DNA from: Amoebidium appalachense
Taxonomy: Eukaryota; Ichthyosporea
Length of the DNA stretch: 64,000 nucleotides
Reading direction: 5' to 3'
Assembly: GCA_963693365.1 (NCBI GenBank)
Contig: CAVNZM010000002.1
Coordinates: forward strand, 16,430,001-16,494,000
A program made the position numbers and the translations under genes. Of the stretch, positions 19,851 to 31,924 are shown one piece after another. Position 1 is the stretch's first letter. The number at the start of each line of letters is the position of its first letter. Below the pieces are notes generated by a model that was given only the letters and a program-made list of their open reading frames with translations, was not told the DNA's origin and ran no database searches.

Positions 19851-20684
19851 GGGCATTCTTACCCCTCTGTTCGTCATCCATGCCCATCATATTGGCAACT
19901 TCTTCCTCGTTCTCATCATCCTCTACCTCGCTCATAGCTTCGTACTCCTCATTATCCTCCCCGTTGGAATCGACGTCCATTCCGGATCCCTCGTCATTGT
20001 CATCCTCATCCTCGTTCGTATCTTCTTCGTTTCCTTCTTTAGGCTCTGAATACTCTTCCAGGATGAAGTTGTCCTGCAAGGGTGCAATGGGAGGTGAGCC
20101 ATTTCATAAAAGAGATCCACATTTGTGTGCGGTGCATCAGAGGGGGAAAAAAAGAATTTGCTTAAGAAACAACTTCCTAAAAAAGAAGAGACTGATTAAT
20201 ACTCCTGCATATATTGGCATCAAGCGAGGGGCAACAGCAACGTGAACCGTTTCGAACACCATAAAAACACAGTATAGGTTTATTAGTGTTTTTATAGTAA
20301 CCATTTTAGGCTCATCAATTATTATGATATTATGTTTAACCATATTAAGGTCATTGTTGTTCTAAATTTCCGCAGGTTAACCATATTGGGGTTGCATACC
20401 ACAATCAGCTTTCCCAGCCTGTCGGGGTGGAAGGGTCTTCTTGCCCGATAGACAAAGTGACCGACCCCGTACTCTGCTGTTTCGGGGGTGTGGGGCTCGG
20501 TGAGTGATTTGAGCCAGCCGGGGGCCTTGGAGGCCTTTTCCATGTCGAACCGGCCGGTGCCCATGATGCTATTGAGGTCGACCTGGTGGTGGTTTTGGGG
20601 GTCAGAGACTCATTTCGGAGGAAATTTATTTTGCTTATTCCCTCCCGTGTTTCCTTTTTTTCTTTCTTTTTCTTTTTTTGCCTT

Positions 20685-20738
<54 letters not shown>

Positions 20739-21515
20739 GTGGAGGCGGGGGGTTTCGCGTTTGACAATGTGGTGAATGGTCACTCTGAATAAGAAGATGC
20801 ACATCCGGGAGGATGAAGGGTGTGTGCACTGATCGCTTGGGTGCCTAATGTCGTGGCCATGTGCTAGGTTATAGAACTATTCAATATGCCCTTTTTTTTT
20901 TCCTTAAGCTTCACGGTGAGAACTTGATTCCCCCATCTTCATTTCCCCTAAGACAGCGGCTAACGAGGGATGGAAATCGGATTCCGTTTTTTCCGCTTTC
21001 CTTTTCTTCGTTTCTTTTTATTCTATTTTCTTTTCTGTTCTAAGGCTTCTTATTGTTCTTCTCTCCCTACCTCGCTACCTCTGCCTTCCTCCCTCTCTCC
21101 CTCTCTCCTTCTCCCTGTCTCCCCCTCCTCCCCCCTCCCCCCCTTCTCCCCCCCCCCCCCTCCTCTGTCTGACAGTCTTTCTCTCTCTGTCTCTCCTTCT
21201 CTCTAACTGCTCTCCTTCTCTCTAACTGACAGGCGCTCTCTCTCTCCCTCTCTCTCCCCCTATCTGACTCTCTCTCTCTCTCCTGGCTCCTTCTCCCCCT
21301 TTTTTGCGCTCGCGCGTGTGTGTGTGTTTTGGGAGGGGGAGGGGAGATGGGTAACCCTGAAACTGTCTTGAACCGTTGCAAAGATTTAGAGGGAAAAGGT
21401 AGCAACGAAGGAAAGAGTAAGAGAAAGCTTTGCCATGCAAAGCCGGAAGTTTTTGTAAGGTAGGAAGGGGAGGGAGAGGCGGAGCCTGGGGTGGGGGTTG
21501 TGGTTTTTTTTTTTT

Positions 21516-21547
<32 letters not shown>

Positions 21548-23139
21548 GGGTGGGGGGTTACTGCAGCACTACCTTGGAATATGAGGAACAGATAATCTCA
21601 GCCGTTGTGTTGATTGAGCGCAGAATGGTGGTGATCTGGGTGGCCTGCTCGGTGCTCACACGGTCAACCTTGTTGAGGATGATGACGTCGGCAAACTCGA
21701 TCTGCGGAATGCGAGGAATGTGAGGAATGCGGCCCAAAGTATGCAGTTTACAGCATGGGTATATCCTTGTGTTAATGTGTGTATTTGCACATCTAGAGGT
21801 CAGTGAATGGAAGGTCGTGCTTGCAAGTCATAATCTGCAGCCGCAACCGTCATAGCAAATTCTATTTGCACGGGCTTGCATTATGTTATACACACCGTCC
21901 CCCAACTACCGTATCAGCCACCGTACAGAACTGCTTCCCAATACACCACCATACATATCCTCCTTAACTCCTCAGGTTTGATATGCTACATATCTATATA
22001 TTGAACACTTGGGCCTCATACCTACACACACACACACAGATAGATTCTCACAACTTGAAACCATTCAACCCCATCCCGCCCGCCTCCACCCCCCTCCTCT
22101 CCCCCACCTTCCCCTCCCCTCCCCCCCCCCCCCCCCCCCCCCCCTCAACCCCCTCCCCCCCCCCCCCTCCTACCTGATCCACCATCAGGTCGACAATATT
22201 CCGGTCATCCTCCTCCGTTGCCTTTGGATCTGTCTCGGCCACCGTGCGGAACTCACTGAAGGTGTCGAGAAAGTTGAATGCATCCACAACGGTCACGCAC
22301 GTGTCCAGATATGCAATGTCACTGAGCGACCGCAGGCCTTCTAGTGCTCTTGCTGTGTTAGGGAATTGAAGCGAAACGCGTGTTTGTTAATCCCTTTAAA
22401 GATTTGCGGATTACATACTTAACACATTGAAAACAAAAGGCCTTGGGTATAGTATGTATTTGCAAAGTTTACATCGTATGCATTACGTACTTCTCAGGAC
22501 GAATAAGTGTTCAAACGAATGAAAGTAGATGCATGCGCTTGATAACTGCTCGACGGTGCAACTTCTAAATAAGGAAAAAAAGAAAACAGGAAGGGGGAAT
22601 GGATGTGTGTCACGTTTGTGTATATGGGTGGCTCACAGCGGCGGCGGCGGTGGCGCATGGGTGTGCCGGGGGGAAGGGGGAGGGGAGGAGGGGGGGGGGG
22701 GGGGGAGGGGGGGGGGGGGGTAAGGGTGAAGACACACCGCTGGGTGTGACAGCCTTCTCTGGCGACTCGTTCCCATCATCCTCCTTCATATCATCTCCCT
22801 CTTTTGTGTCGTCTTGACTGGCCTCGAATGTGAATGTCTCGGCAACCTATGGGGTGGGTGTTTGGGTTTAGATGCATGGGGGGAAGTGGTTGTTGGGAGT
22901 GTAGCCTGGGGGGGGGGGGGGAGGGTAATCGATGGGGGGGGGGTGGGGGGGGTATACACGGGGGTAGGGGGGAGAGAAAGGGGGGGGGGGGGGGGGAGGA
23001 GGGGGAGAGGCAGGGGGGAAGGAGGGGGGGGGGGGGGGGGGGGCTGGCCAGGTCTACGGGGGTGAGTGAGTGGTTGAGTGAGTGAATGCCGAGCGTGTGA
23101 GTGAGTGTCATGAGTGACTGTGTCGGTGTGTGTGTGTGT

Positions 23140-23182
<43 letters not shown>

Positions 23183-23297
23183 GTCTGTGGGTGTGCGTGT
23201 GTGTGTGTGTGTGTCTGTGTGTGCACATGTGTGTCTGTGTGCGTGTGTGCGTGTGTGAGTGTGTGCGTGCCTGTGCCTGTGTGTGTGTGTATGTGTA

Positions 23298-23339
<42 letters not shown>

Positions 23340-23862
23340 TGTGTTTGTAAGTTTTACATACTAGTTTGCAAAGTAACTTGAACACCAGACCCCCGTATAC
23401 AACGAACCCGATGATGATATATGCAACACCAATAATAATTAGGGGGAAAGTATACCCCATGCAAAACCACCCATACAGAGACTGACATAAATGTGCCTCG
23501 AGTAACGGCGTAAACGATTACTGCTGCATCCCTGTGCATATACCAAACAAATAGCAGACCTAAGGGCCGAGGGTCACCACTTGCCTGCATGGGCTCGCTG
23601 ATGCCTGTGCTCTCAATGACCAGATAGTCAAAATCCCTGCTGCGGGCCAGCCGGGCAACCTCCACCAGAAGATCCTCGCGCAGGGTGCAGCAGATGCAAC
23701 CGTTTTGCATCTGCACCATTTTCTCGCCCACCTGCAGAAACACATGCATATGTTTGCGGTTATTTACTACGTATCCAACACGAGTTCGAATGACTAAATA
23801 AAGATCAAAAACTTATCAATGCTTAATGAGAAAACAGAGGGTGCAGTACTAGTGTGTGTGCG

Positions 23863-23960
<98 letters not shown>

Positions 23961-24420
23961 TGTGTGCATGCATGCGTGTGTGTGTGCGCGCGTGCGTGTT
24001 TGTGTGTAACTTGTGACTTTGACTGTGTGTGTGTGTGTGTGCGTGCGTGTGTGCGTGCGTTGGTGCGTGCGTGCGTGCGTGCGTGCGTGTGTGTGTGTGT
24101 GTGTGTGTTGTCTGTTTACGCCCGGGCCTGCTTATGTGGTTAGGGCATGCATACTAATATTGACATCAGGAAGGCCTAGGGCCTGGGCATGCAACACACA
24201 CCTGCATAACATTTTTGTTTGCGATGAGTGTTGCATCGATGTTGAGCTCCGCCATGTCGTTGACTATCACGGCACACCTCAGCCCGGACTTATTGCGCAG
24301 AATATGCTCCAGAAGTGTCGTTTTGCCGCTGCCAAGGAAGCCCGAGAGAAGCGTAACCGGTAGTTTCTTGGCCGCCGCGGCAGGCGAAGGGACGGAAGAA
24401 GTCGTTGCTGAGGGCGCCAT
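18697..24420 (-). CDS. COG0523 (CobW/YciC-like) GTPase, eight exons, complete
   Basis: Predicted G3E-family GTPase of the COG0523 metallochaperone group, which delivers or buffers metals such as zinc. Exons in transcript order: 24202-24420, 23585-23731, 22738-22846, 22174-22352, 21573-21701, 20400-20582, 19863-20073, 18697-19163. They sum to 1644 nt, 547 aa plus TGA, with every phase matching. Visible motifs: Walker A GFLGSGKT (residues 27-34), metal-binding CxCC in NGCICCT (85-88), ESTGISEP (113-120), VAETFTFE, base-recognition NKVD (228-231), [14 protein letters not shown], and the CobW C-terminal domain ([32 protein letters not shown]-like RRQEIVFIG). The pattern resembles the bacterial YciC/ZagA subfamily more than animal ZNG1, which has LRNGCLCCSVK. 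A Glu/Asp-rich segment of about 70 residues (323-392, its own exon) separates the G domain from the C-terminal domain. Intron 2 is GC-AG. No organelle presequence is obvious, so I expect a cytosolic protein. Confidence 0.95.
23134..23345 (+). repeat. Interrupted (GT)n array
   Basis: About 200 nt of GT with scattered GTC, GTGC and GTAT interruptions, inside the GC-AG intron of the COG0523 gene. Confidence 0.85.
23862..24110 (+). repeat. (GT)n and (GTGC)n arrays
   Basis: About 48 GT units, then a CGTG-rich stretch, in intron 1 of the COG0523 gene. Confidence 0.85.
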
Positions 24421-26210
24421 GCTGCCATTCAGTAGTAATACTATGTCCGGTGACGCGTACGGCCGTGTTAATGCGGTGGACAAAACGTTAGAATGCTAAA
24501 AAGGTTGAATTAGATGCTCCGGGCCGCGTTGCAAAGCTTGACTGAAGCAGCTGCTCGAAGTAGTACAGCGTATATGTGCCACTACCAGGTGCACCGACCC
24601 GAACAATTCTTTCAGTGAATAGATCTTGAAGCATGGCCTCGAGCTCGTTGTATCTATAGGAGGCCTTGTCTTGAAGTCGAGGAGGTCCCGACGGCCGACG
24701 GTCCGGACCCCGTCTGCATGCACTCTATAACTTCTACTCGTGAAAGTTTATGGCGCACTATGGAAGACACTTTATCAATCTGATTTTTTACTGGTTTGAT
24801 GTCTGTTTGTAAACTGCACGTACAACAAAATAATGCTGGCTCGAAAGTATGTTATGTATTGCTATTGAAATCTTGAAAGGCCCTTGTTGGCGCAACACAT
24901 GCGGAAAGGTATAGGGGGATTCTATTTGCTCTGTTTACGTTCTCCCACCAATCACATCAAAGGAACCGATGTCGCATGCATTGCGTCAGTCGCCCAATCC
25001 GCGCTGCCGGCTGCACGTCAGTTGCTGGAAAGTAAACACCTGTTCATACACGTGTCACAAGGCTTGCATGCGCCGGTTCAAACCGGAGTGTCCTCGGTGA
25101 TCGTCCAACCCCACGAGAATCCCAGACTCCAATATGCCTCCATTTTTATTGTTCTAGTAATCTTGTACACTTACGCCGAATTCTGTGTTTCATGACCAGA
25201 ATCGGAAATATTACCCAAGTACGTCGCACGTTGGACCCGGTGCTGCATGCATTGCCATACAGCAATTGCACTTACTCGACCTGCCTTGAAGTATGTACAC
25301 AATCGGTTGCCGACGTTCTCGGGCGTTCCCCAATGATATCAAGGAGCCCACACGTACACTGATGGATGTATGTGCATCCACTATCTATGTAGTGGACGCA
25401 CATACATGATATCGATGGGTGTATGTACATATATAGTGGACGCACATACATGATGGGTGTATGTATGTACGTAGTGGACGCACATACGGAAAGGTAGCCC
25501 TACGTGTCGTAATGAGAAAACTCTGCCAAGGGGTATTTATGATTGGTCCAGATCGAATCCGGTTCGATCAGATTAGCCATATATAGAAACTGCAAAAAAC
25601 CGTTTTTACGCCCTACGTATCCATCCTCAACTTCAGGTCTAATCAGTAGGATCCGGAAATCAAGGGTCTCAGATCAGCTCCCCAGTAACACTATGGCCCC
25701 CTATTTACAGCTATGGGGCCTGCCTTCTTGTACATACATGTGCGCAGGCTTAGCGTACAGACGTGAATCACGTAGTGACACGTACACGATGCTTTGTACT
25801 AATTAGAACTGGTTGACGCATACGGCTGTACGGTGCAATTGGCTAACCGCTCGCCCACGCTGATTCGTCCAGTTACGACACTGGCAGACTGCTGCAACCC
25901 GACCCAGCTGAGTAACTCGACACTGGATGGTTAACGTTGGCCCGGGGAATATGAAAATCAAGGGGTTCCATAACATATTCATGATCAATAAAGCTAAGTG
26001 TGTATATATATTGGGCTACACTTGGATGTGGTACTTCGCAAAGCTCCTTTCATATCCCCGCATTTCTTCTGTTCAAACACGATATCACACACCTATATAT
26101 GTACATGTGTTCACCAAGTGCTGCCCAAGTTCCCAACTCGAATCAACCCATATCAAGTGACCCGTGCACGCGCGTGTGATCACAACGAAAACACACCCTG
26201 CAAAGTCGGC
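24421..26210. other. Divergent intergenic region, COG0523 / hevein-like gene
   Basis: 1.8 kb almost free of homopolymers and GT arrays. It contains the minisatellite at 25361-25490. Open frames here are short and without family resemblance. Promoters of both neighbours are expected; only the hevein-side TATA is visible. Confidence 0.6.
25361..25490 (+). repeat. Minisatellite, about 42-50 bp unit, three copies
   Basis: Degenerate tandem units share GATGGGTGTATGTA and AGTGGACGCACATACAT. Located in the spacer between the COG0523 gene and the hevein-like gene. Confidence 0.75.
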
Positions 26211-26247
26211 TATAAAAGTGTCTCGAGCTCATAGGATTTGGTCAGTT
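26211..26247 (+). promoter_or_regulatory. TATA box and initiator of the hevein-like gene
   Basis: A consensus TATA box, CTATAAAAG, has its TATAAAAG at 26211-26218. A TCAGTT initiator-like motif lies at 26242-26247, putting a start site at about 26244, some 33 bp from the TATA. The ATG of the secreted protein follows at 26349, giving a 5' leader of about 105 nt. The spacing is the classical core-promoter arrangement; the start site is inferred. Confidence 0.6.
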
Positions 26248-26348
26248 AAACTGGCGCGTTTCGATCTGCTGCAACCGCTGGTTAGTCAGATCTAGACGTC
26301 AGAAACACCTGCGCAGCCCGCCCAAAGCCCCCTCGAGCACCCTGCGCC

Positions 26349-27566
26349 ATGCGTGTGCATCGCTTCCCGTTAGGCCTCTTTGGCCTTTTGCTAGCTGTCG
26401 TTGTCTTTGCTCTCGTGTCCAACGCCGCAGAACCTACACCCACGGCAAACCCCAGCACCAGTGAGCACACGGGCCACGACCATGGCAATTCTCTCGGGCA
26501 CGGCGAACACACACTCTCAGTGACCGAAGCAAGCACCCTTACTACACCCCTTGCAACCCCTTCTGGAGAAGGCAACAGCACGCACGGCCAGGGACACGGA
26601 CACGGCCATGGGGACGACGAACACGACTTGCATGGAAAATCGCTGTATCGAAAAGATCTGCGCTGTGGGCCCCTTTTCCCGGCCGAGGGTAGTCCTTCCG
26701 GTGCCCTGTGTGATGCAAATTCCTCCTACCCGTGCTGCTCGGCGGATGGCTACTGCGGGGTTGGTCCGGAGTTCTGCAACTGCACGGGGTGCCTTAACTA
26801 CGAATGTACGTATAATAAGTTTGCTGAGCTTGATGTCACTAGCTGCAGGTCTACAGTAGACCGGACATAGTATCATGTTTTAAATATAGTATGTTTTCTT
26901 TTTCTTTTTTTTTCTTTTTCTTTTTTCTTTTTAATCCCGTTTTGCTCTGGGGGGAGCCGTACAGGTCCCTCATGAGAGCCCCCCCGTCAGTTCCGCTACA
27001 CGGACTGTGCCCAATCTAGGGTGCTCACGTCACATAATCACGCACCGTAGCGGTTCTGTTAAGTGTCGTCACAATTCTGTACGTACGGGTTCAGGGCGCC
27101 ATTAGTAATGTGCAGAGTTAATAGACCCGTACCATCATGATAGCCTGAGCCCCCTCTTCCAAACCTCTTTTCCTGTGTATGATTAGCTGGGTCAGGGTCC
27201 ACATCTCTGTTCAGTATGTCACATTATTCTGAAACCACTCAACCTACAGTCCAGTGTGGGGGTCATGGTGAGCTTCACGGCGACCACTGCCACTGCAACC
27301 CCGGCTACGGTCTTCGATACACGAGAGACCGCGTCAGCCATACCCGAGACCTGACTACTTGTGTCGAGTGTGCGGGTGTGGGCAAGTTGGTCAACAAAAC
27401 TTGCAAGTGCAATGAGGGATTCATGAATCCAGTCAATCGCACTGACAAATGCGAGCCTATTCCTCAAAGAGGTAAGGGTGAACATCCCCCTCCCCCCCCC
27501 CCACCTTCCACCCACCCAAAACACACACACACACACACGCACACACGCACACACGCACACACGCAC

Positions 27567-27599
<33 letters not shown>

Positions 27600-28654
27600 T
27601 GAACCGTTGTGCACGGAACATGTAACTTGGCACATGTGCACAGTGAATTAACAATTTGAAACACGGCATGTGGTTGGGGGGATGTGGTCTAGATCCTGTG
27701 TGTGTGTATGGACGGTGTCTGTGTCTGTGTGGGTGTGTATGCCACGACAGTGTGTGCCTGTGCGTGCGTGAGCGTGGCACTCATTTGTGTGTACATGTGT
27801 CTATCATACAGTGTATCGTAATAACAATGCGTGGAGGGAGGGGAGGGGGCTCGAGGGCTGATGAGGCAGTACGGGAGCAGCTAGTCTAAGACATGGATCT
27901 ATGAGGGAAAGTGGAGGTGTAGGAGGATTTTGTGACAATGTATATAAATCGCCGACTGTGGTGGTATGTGGAGCCCCAGCTGCTTGAGCCATTCTGCATA
28001 CATGACGTACGGTGTCTTGACGTCAATTCATGTAACATGTGACAGCTTCTAATTTAAGGTCAGATTGACTCGTGCGGCAGCACTGCAAGCCGGTTACGTT
28101 AGCAACACTGGAGCAATAAGATAATAATCCTGCCACTGTCTCTATCATGCCGCGTATACCAGTTGCAAAAGCCCAGGTCACATAGTATAAGTAACACTAA
28201 TATCTCCGGCAGACACCAACAGCACAGCAAAACCCTACTGCACCAACCCGGTGCCTACAGACATGTACCGTCAGGACTTCCGCTGCGGCCCACGCTACCC
28301 AACACTCAATGGAACAGCGGCATGGTGTCACCCATCTTCGGGCCTGTTTTGTTGCTCGGTCAATGGCACGTGTGGCAACACAAAAGACCACTGCAAATGC
28401 CCCGGGTGCATCAACTATAGGGGTAGGTGGCTGGCTATCCCTAGTACATATAGTGTCTGTAGTCTTTACAAGACGTCGAATTCATATTCAATGTGGCACA
28501 ACCCTTATATGCATCACGTCTAGTAGCTAGAATAATAATGTGGCAAATCAACAGTAGCAGCCTTTAAGTTAGGAGTATATCACTGCCATGTTGTTATGGG
28601 ATAGCCTATATCAAGCCACTCTGTCAGTCATGCAAAGATTCTTTTGTTTGTTGA

Positions 28655-28749
<95 letters not shown>

Positions 28750-28759
28750 CGAGTCTCAA

Positions 28760-28799
<40 letters not shown>

Positions 28800-29482
28800 T
28801 GGGTCTGTGCAGTATGCATTATTAACATGACTAGAGCCATCATATTACATTTTGGGCTCGGTGTAAAGGCGACCGATCCACAATGTATACATTTCTGTCT
28901 GTTGATGCCTGCTTATGACAAATTTACGTAAGGATGTTGGGTTGCCTACAGCCTAGGTCATTGGATGGTTGCCCCCTTCTGGGGCAGTTGACTAGCAAAA
29001 CGCTAAGTTGACACTCTCTCCCCGTATCACATATGAACTTAACCATGTACCTAAAAACACCTATATGCTGAAGCAATTTCTTTCTTACCACAGGAGTAAC
29101 ATTGGACTCGCCTCGCTGCCAGCCAATCGTCGTCAATGCTTCAAACACCACCAACACGACCAGCATAGAATCGGCACAGGCTCAAAAGCTGCAAACCTCA
29201 AATGGCGCAGCATCTGTGAGGACCCAGGCACCTTTTAGTGAATGTGTGGCTGCGATAACCATAACGCTATGTTCTCTTCATGTGCACTTGTCTCTGTTGT
29301 AGAGATATGAAGCTTCCGGCAAGCCATCGGTGTGTGAGTCAGAAGTTACAAAGACTCCGTCTGACAGTGTTCTGTCAAATATTTTTAGTGCGACCACTTC
29401 AAGTTATTGTTACTGTAGGTCGTGCAATGGTCCCCGATTTTCCAACAGTACACAATTGCAGACGTTAAAAAGAAAAAAATAA
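26349..29482 (+). CDS. Secreted His-rich protein with two hevein-like (chitin-binding type 1-like) modules
   Basis: Five-exon model of 396 aa: 26349-26805, 27250-27471, 28213-28422, 29094-29215, 29303-29482. Phases match throughout. The N-terminus is a signal peptide (MRVHRFPLGLFGLLLAVVVF, cut near SNAA). Next comes a Thr/Ser linker with His clusters (HTGHDHG; HGQGHGHGHGDDEHDLHG). A cysteine module follows (YRKDLRCGP, PCCSADGYCG, FCNCTGCLNY); exon 3 encodes a second copy (YRQDFRCGP, FCCSVNGTCG, HCKCPGCINY). Both show the C-CC-CG-C-C-C spacing of hevein-type domains, which usually bind chitin or similar glycans. Exon 2 encodes two short EGF-like halves (HCHCNPGYG; CKCNEGFMN). The last exon ends with a partial YCYCRSCNG motif. 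If the 87-nt intron 29216-29302 is retained, translation instead ends at the TAG 29300-29302 after a hydrophobic tail. Extracellular or wall/cyst location is inferred. Confidence 0.82.
28660..28800 (+). repeat. (CT)n array
   Basis: About 43 CT units, a short break (CCCGAGTCTCAACA), then about 14 more. The only long CT array in the window; intron 3 of the hevein-like gene. Confidence 0.9.
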
Positions 29483-29483
29483 G

Positions 29484-29489
29484 AATAAA
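29484..29489 (+). terminator. Polyadenylation signal AATAAA of the hevein-like gene
   Basis: A canonical AATAAA starts two bases after the TAA of the predicted last exon. This supports that exon as the true 3' end, although such tight spacing is unusual. Cleavage would be expected 10-30 nt downstream. Confidence 0.5.
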
Positions 29490-29639
29490 AATGTGCAAAT
29501 TTACTAACTTACACCGTGCAACGTTAACGGCTTCATGTGCTTGATTATGCTCCCTGAATGTGGGGGTTGGCAGTGAAAATGTACAGGCGTGTGTCACAGC
29601 ACCGTGCCACAGCTCTTTGAATGTGTGTGTCCCGGTAAG

Positions 29640-30263
29640 TGGGTGAGTGTGTGTGTGTGTGTGTGTGTGTCACGGTGTGTATGTGTCATGATGTGTGTGT
29701 GGGTGGGTGGGTGAGCGGGTGGGTGTGCATGAGTCAGACATTGTCTCACTGTGTGTTTGTGTGTGTGTGTGTGTCACGTGTGTGTTAAACTTTGTGTGTC
29801 ACGGTGTGTGTGTGTGTGTGTGTGTGTGGCATGTGTGTGTGTGTGTGTACTTTTGAAATTGTGTGAATAAAAGAGTGGCTCCTTTTGCGTGTGTACACCG
29901 GTCACAGTGCATAATGTTATGCATGAGCTACGCTTAGTAAGCCTTACGGCCCACATGGCTCCCCATGTAGCTCCCAGTGTGTTTGTATGTGTGTGTGAGT
30001 TTGCTTGTAAGTTTTGGACGGTGCTTGTGTGTGTTTGTAAGCTATGTGTGTGTGCATATGATTTTGTGTGTCACGGTGTGTAATGTGTTACAGTTACTTT
30101 AGTACACTGTGAGTTTGTGTTAGTGTGTATGGGCTGCAATTGTGCTGATGTAACACTACACTCTCTCTTTGTGTGTACATGTATGTTTTTGTGTATGTCT
30201 GGCGGTGTACGTGTGTGTGTGTGTGGGTGGTGGGTGTGGGTGACTGTGTGTGTATGTGTCACG

Positions 30264-30295
<32 letters not shown>

Positions 30296-30396
30296 GTTTG
30301 TGTGTGTTTGTGTGTGTGTGCGTATACGCGTGTGTGCGTGACACTGTGTGTGTGTTTGTGTGTGTGTGTGTTTGTGTGTTTTTGTGTGTGTGTGCG

Positions 30397-30461
<65 letters not shown>

Positions 30462-30570
30462 ACACTGTGTATGTGTGTGTGTGTGTGTGTGTGTGTCACA
30501 CTGTGTATGTGTGTGTGTGTGTGTGTGCGCGCGCACGCGCGTGTGCGTACGCACATGTGTCACACATGTG
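29640..30570 (+). repeat. 0.9-kb GT-rich field with TCACGGTGTGT islands
   Basis: Long GT stretches are punctuated by GTGTCACGGTGTGT (about 29668, 29797, 30068, 30258) and GTCACACTGTGTATG (about 30458 and 30494). Spacer downstream of the hevein-like gene; no gene seen. Confidence 0.7.
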
Positions 30571-30868
30571 TGGCCCACGGTGGGTGGGTATACCGGTTGG
30601 TTTTTTTTTTGGTTTTTTTGTTTGTTTTTTTTGTGGGGGGGGGGGGGGGGGGGGGGGGGGGGTTGCATGTGTGTTCCTCCCGTCATATGTAGTATGCACC
30701 TTGATATGCGAAGTTGCTGTGTGTTGTTGGCTCTTACAGCCACGGGGCCTTGCATTGCGAGCAACAAACAACCCATGATTCCACCGTGACCATCCATAAT
30801 ATCTGTCCTCAGAATCAAACTTTTGCATGCTTGAAATGACCGAAAACCACAGGTGCGGGGCCATGTGT

Positions 30869-30949
30869 TTACTGCTTGCCAGGCCTCTCTCTGCCTGCAG
30901 AGCTGTTCATTGGTTGCATATCACACCCACCGTCCAAAACGATAGGGCC
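30869..30949 (-). CDS. Candidate terminal exon of the RasGEF gene
   Basis: On the minus strand a pyrimidine-rich acceptor (TGTTGCTCTAG) precedes a phase-0 frame of 26 codons ending in TAA at 30871-30869. It would join in frame to the GAG|GTATTC donor at 32437/32436. The peptide (GPIVLDGGCDMQPMN...) shows no family resemblance, so support is only positional: phase, acceptor quality and a stop before the convergent neighbour. Confidence 0.25.
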   Translation of the reverse strand, partial: GPIVLDGGCDMQPMNSSAGRERPGKQ

Positions 30950-31074
30950 CTAGAGCAACATGTCAGTGCTGGCCCAGCCAGCGCATTTTAAGTACTTTAC
31001 CCGTTGGCTTCTTTCTAATCTCCCCCCCCCCCCCCCCCCCCCAAACAACAACAACCAAACATACATGCACATAC

Positions 31075-31112
<38 letters not shown>

Positions 31113-31153
31113 ACCCAAACAACAACAACCAAACATACATGCGCATACACACA

Positions 31154-31197
<44 letters not shown>

Positions 31198-31696
31198 GCC
31201 ACCAAATTCGTGATAACATAAACATGTGCCGTTTGCATGTCATCCTAGGGCCCTGCATACACTCCAAATTGTACACAACCACGAACAATGTTCTCCATAT
31301 GTACGATTTCTGTCTGTTCAAGAGTGTTTGGAATACTCGAATGAGTGTGTTTTTGCGTGCTGGGGGACGGTACAGGTGTATGTATAATGTGTAAACATTC
31401 ATTACAATTTATGTTTTGACTGCTAATGTATCATGCGACAAAGTTTAACAGGCAAGTCTATGAGACCCCACAGGACTCGATTCCCCACCACCAATGTACA
31501 CACACAGTCGGGTGCAACCAGGAGAAACATACATCATTCGTTACATATTCCATCTGTACAAAATCGGCTGTTTCTTCATATCAGAGTCGCTAGTTTTTTT
31601 TTTTCACCGTCGCCCCGTTCTCCTTACGGTATCATGTCCGGGGTAGAGTCCTTAGGCTGTGTGGCGGTGGGTTGCGTGTGTGTGGGTTGCGTGTGT

Positions 31697-31699
<3 letters not shown>

Positions 31700-31741
<42 letters not shown>

Positions 31742-31869
31742 GCGTGTGCGTGTGCGTGTGCGTGTGCGTGTGCGTGTGCGTGTGCGTGTGCGTGTGCGTG
31801 TGCGTGTGCGTGTGCGTGTGCGTGTGCGTGTGCGTGTGCGTGTGCGTGTGCGTGTGCGTATGCGTGTGC

Positions 31870-31922
<53 letters not shown>
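31700..31922 (+). repeat. (GTGTGC)n hexanucleotide array inside (GT)n
   Basis: GT units flank about 21 copies of the hexamer GTGTGC at 31735-31870. One hexamer has A (GTGTAT) near 31860. Confidence 0.9.

Positions 31923-31924
<2 letters not shown>

Noticed and set aside
23585-23731. Assignment of the COG0523 gene as a ZNG1 (CBWD) orthologue
   Set aside because: The CxCC context and the VAETFTFE motif match the bacterial-type subgroup better, so no ZNG1 symbol was given.
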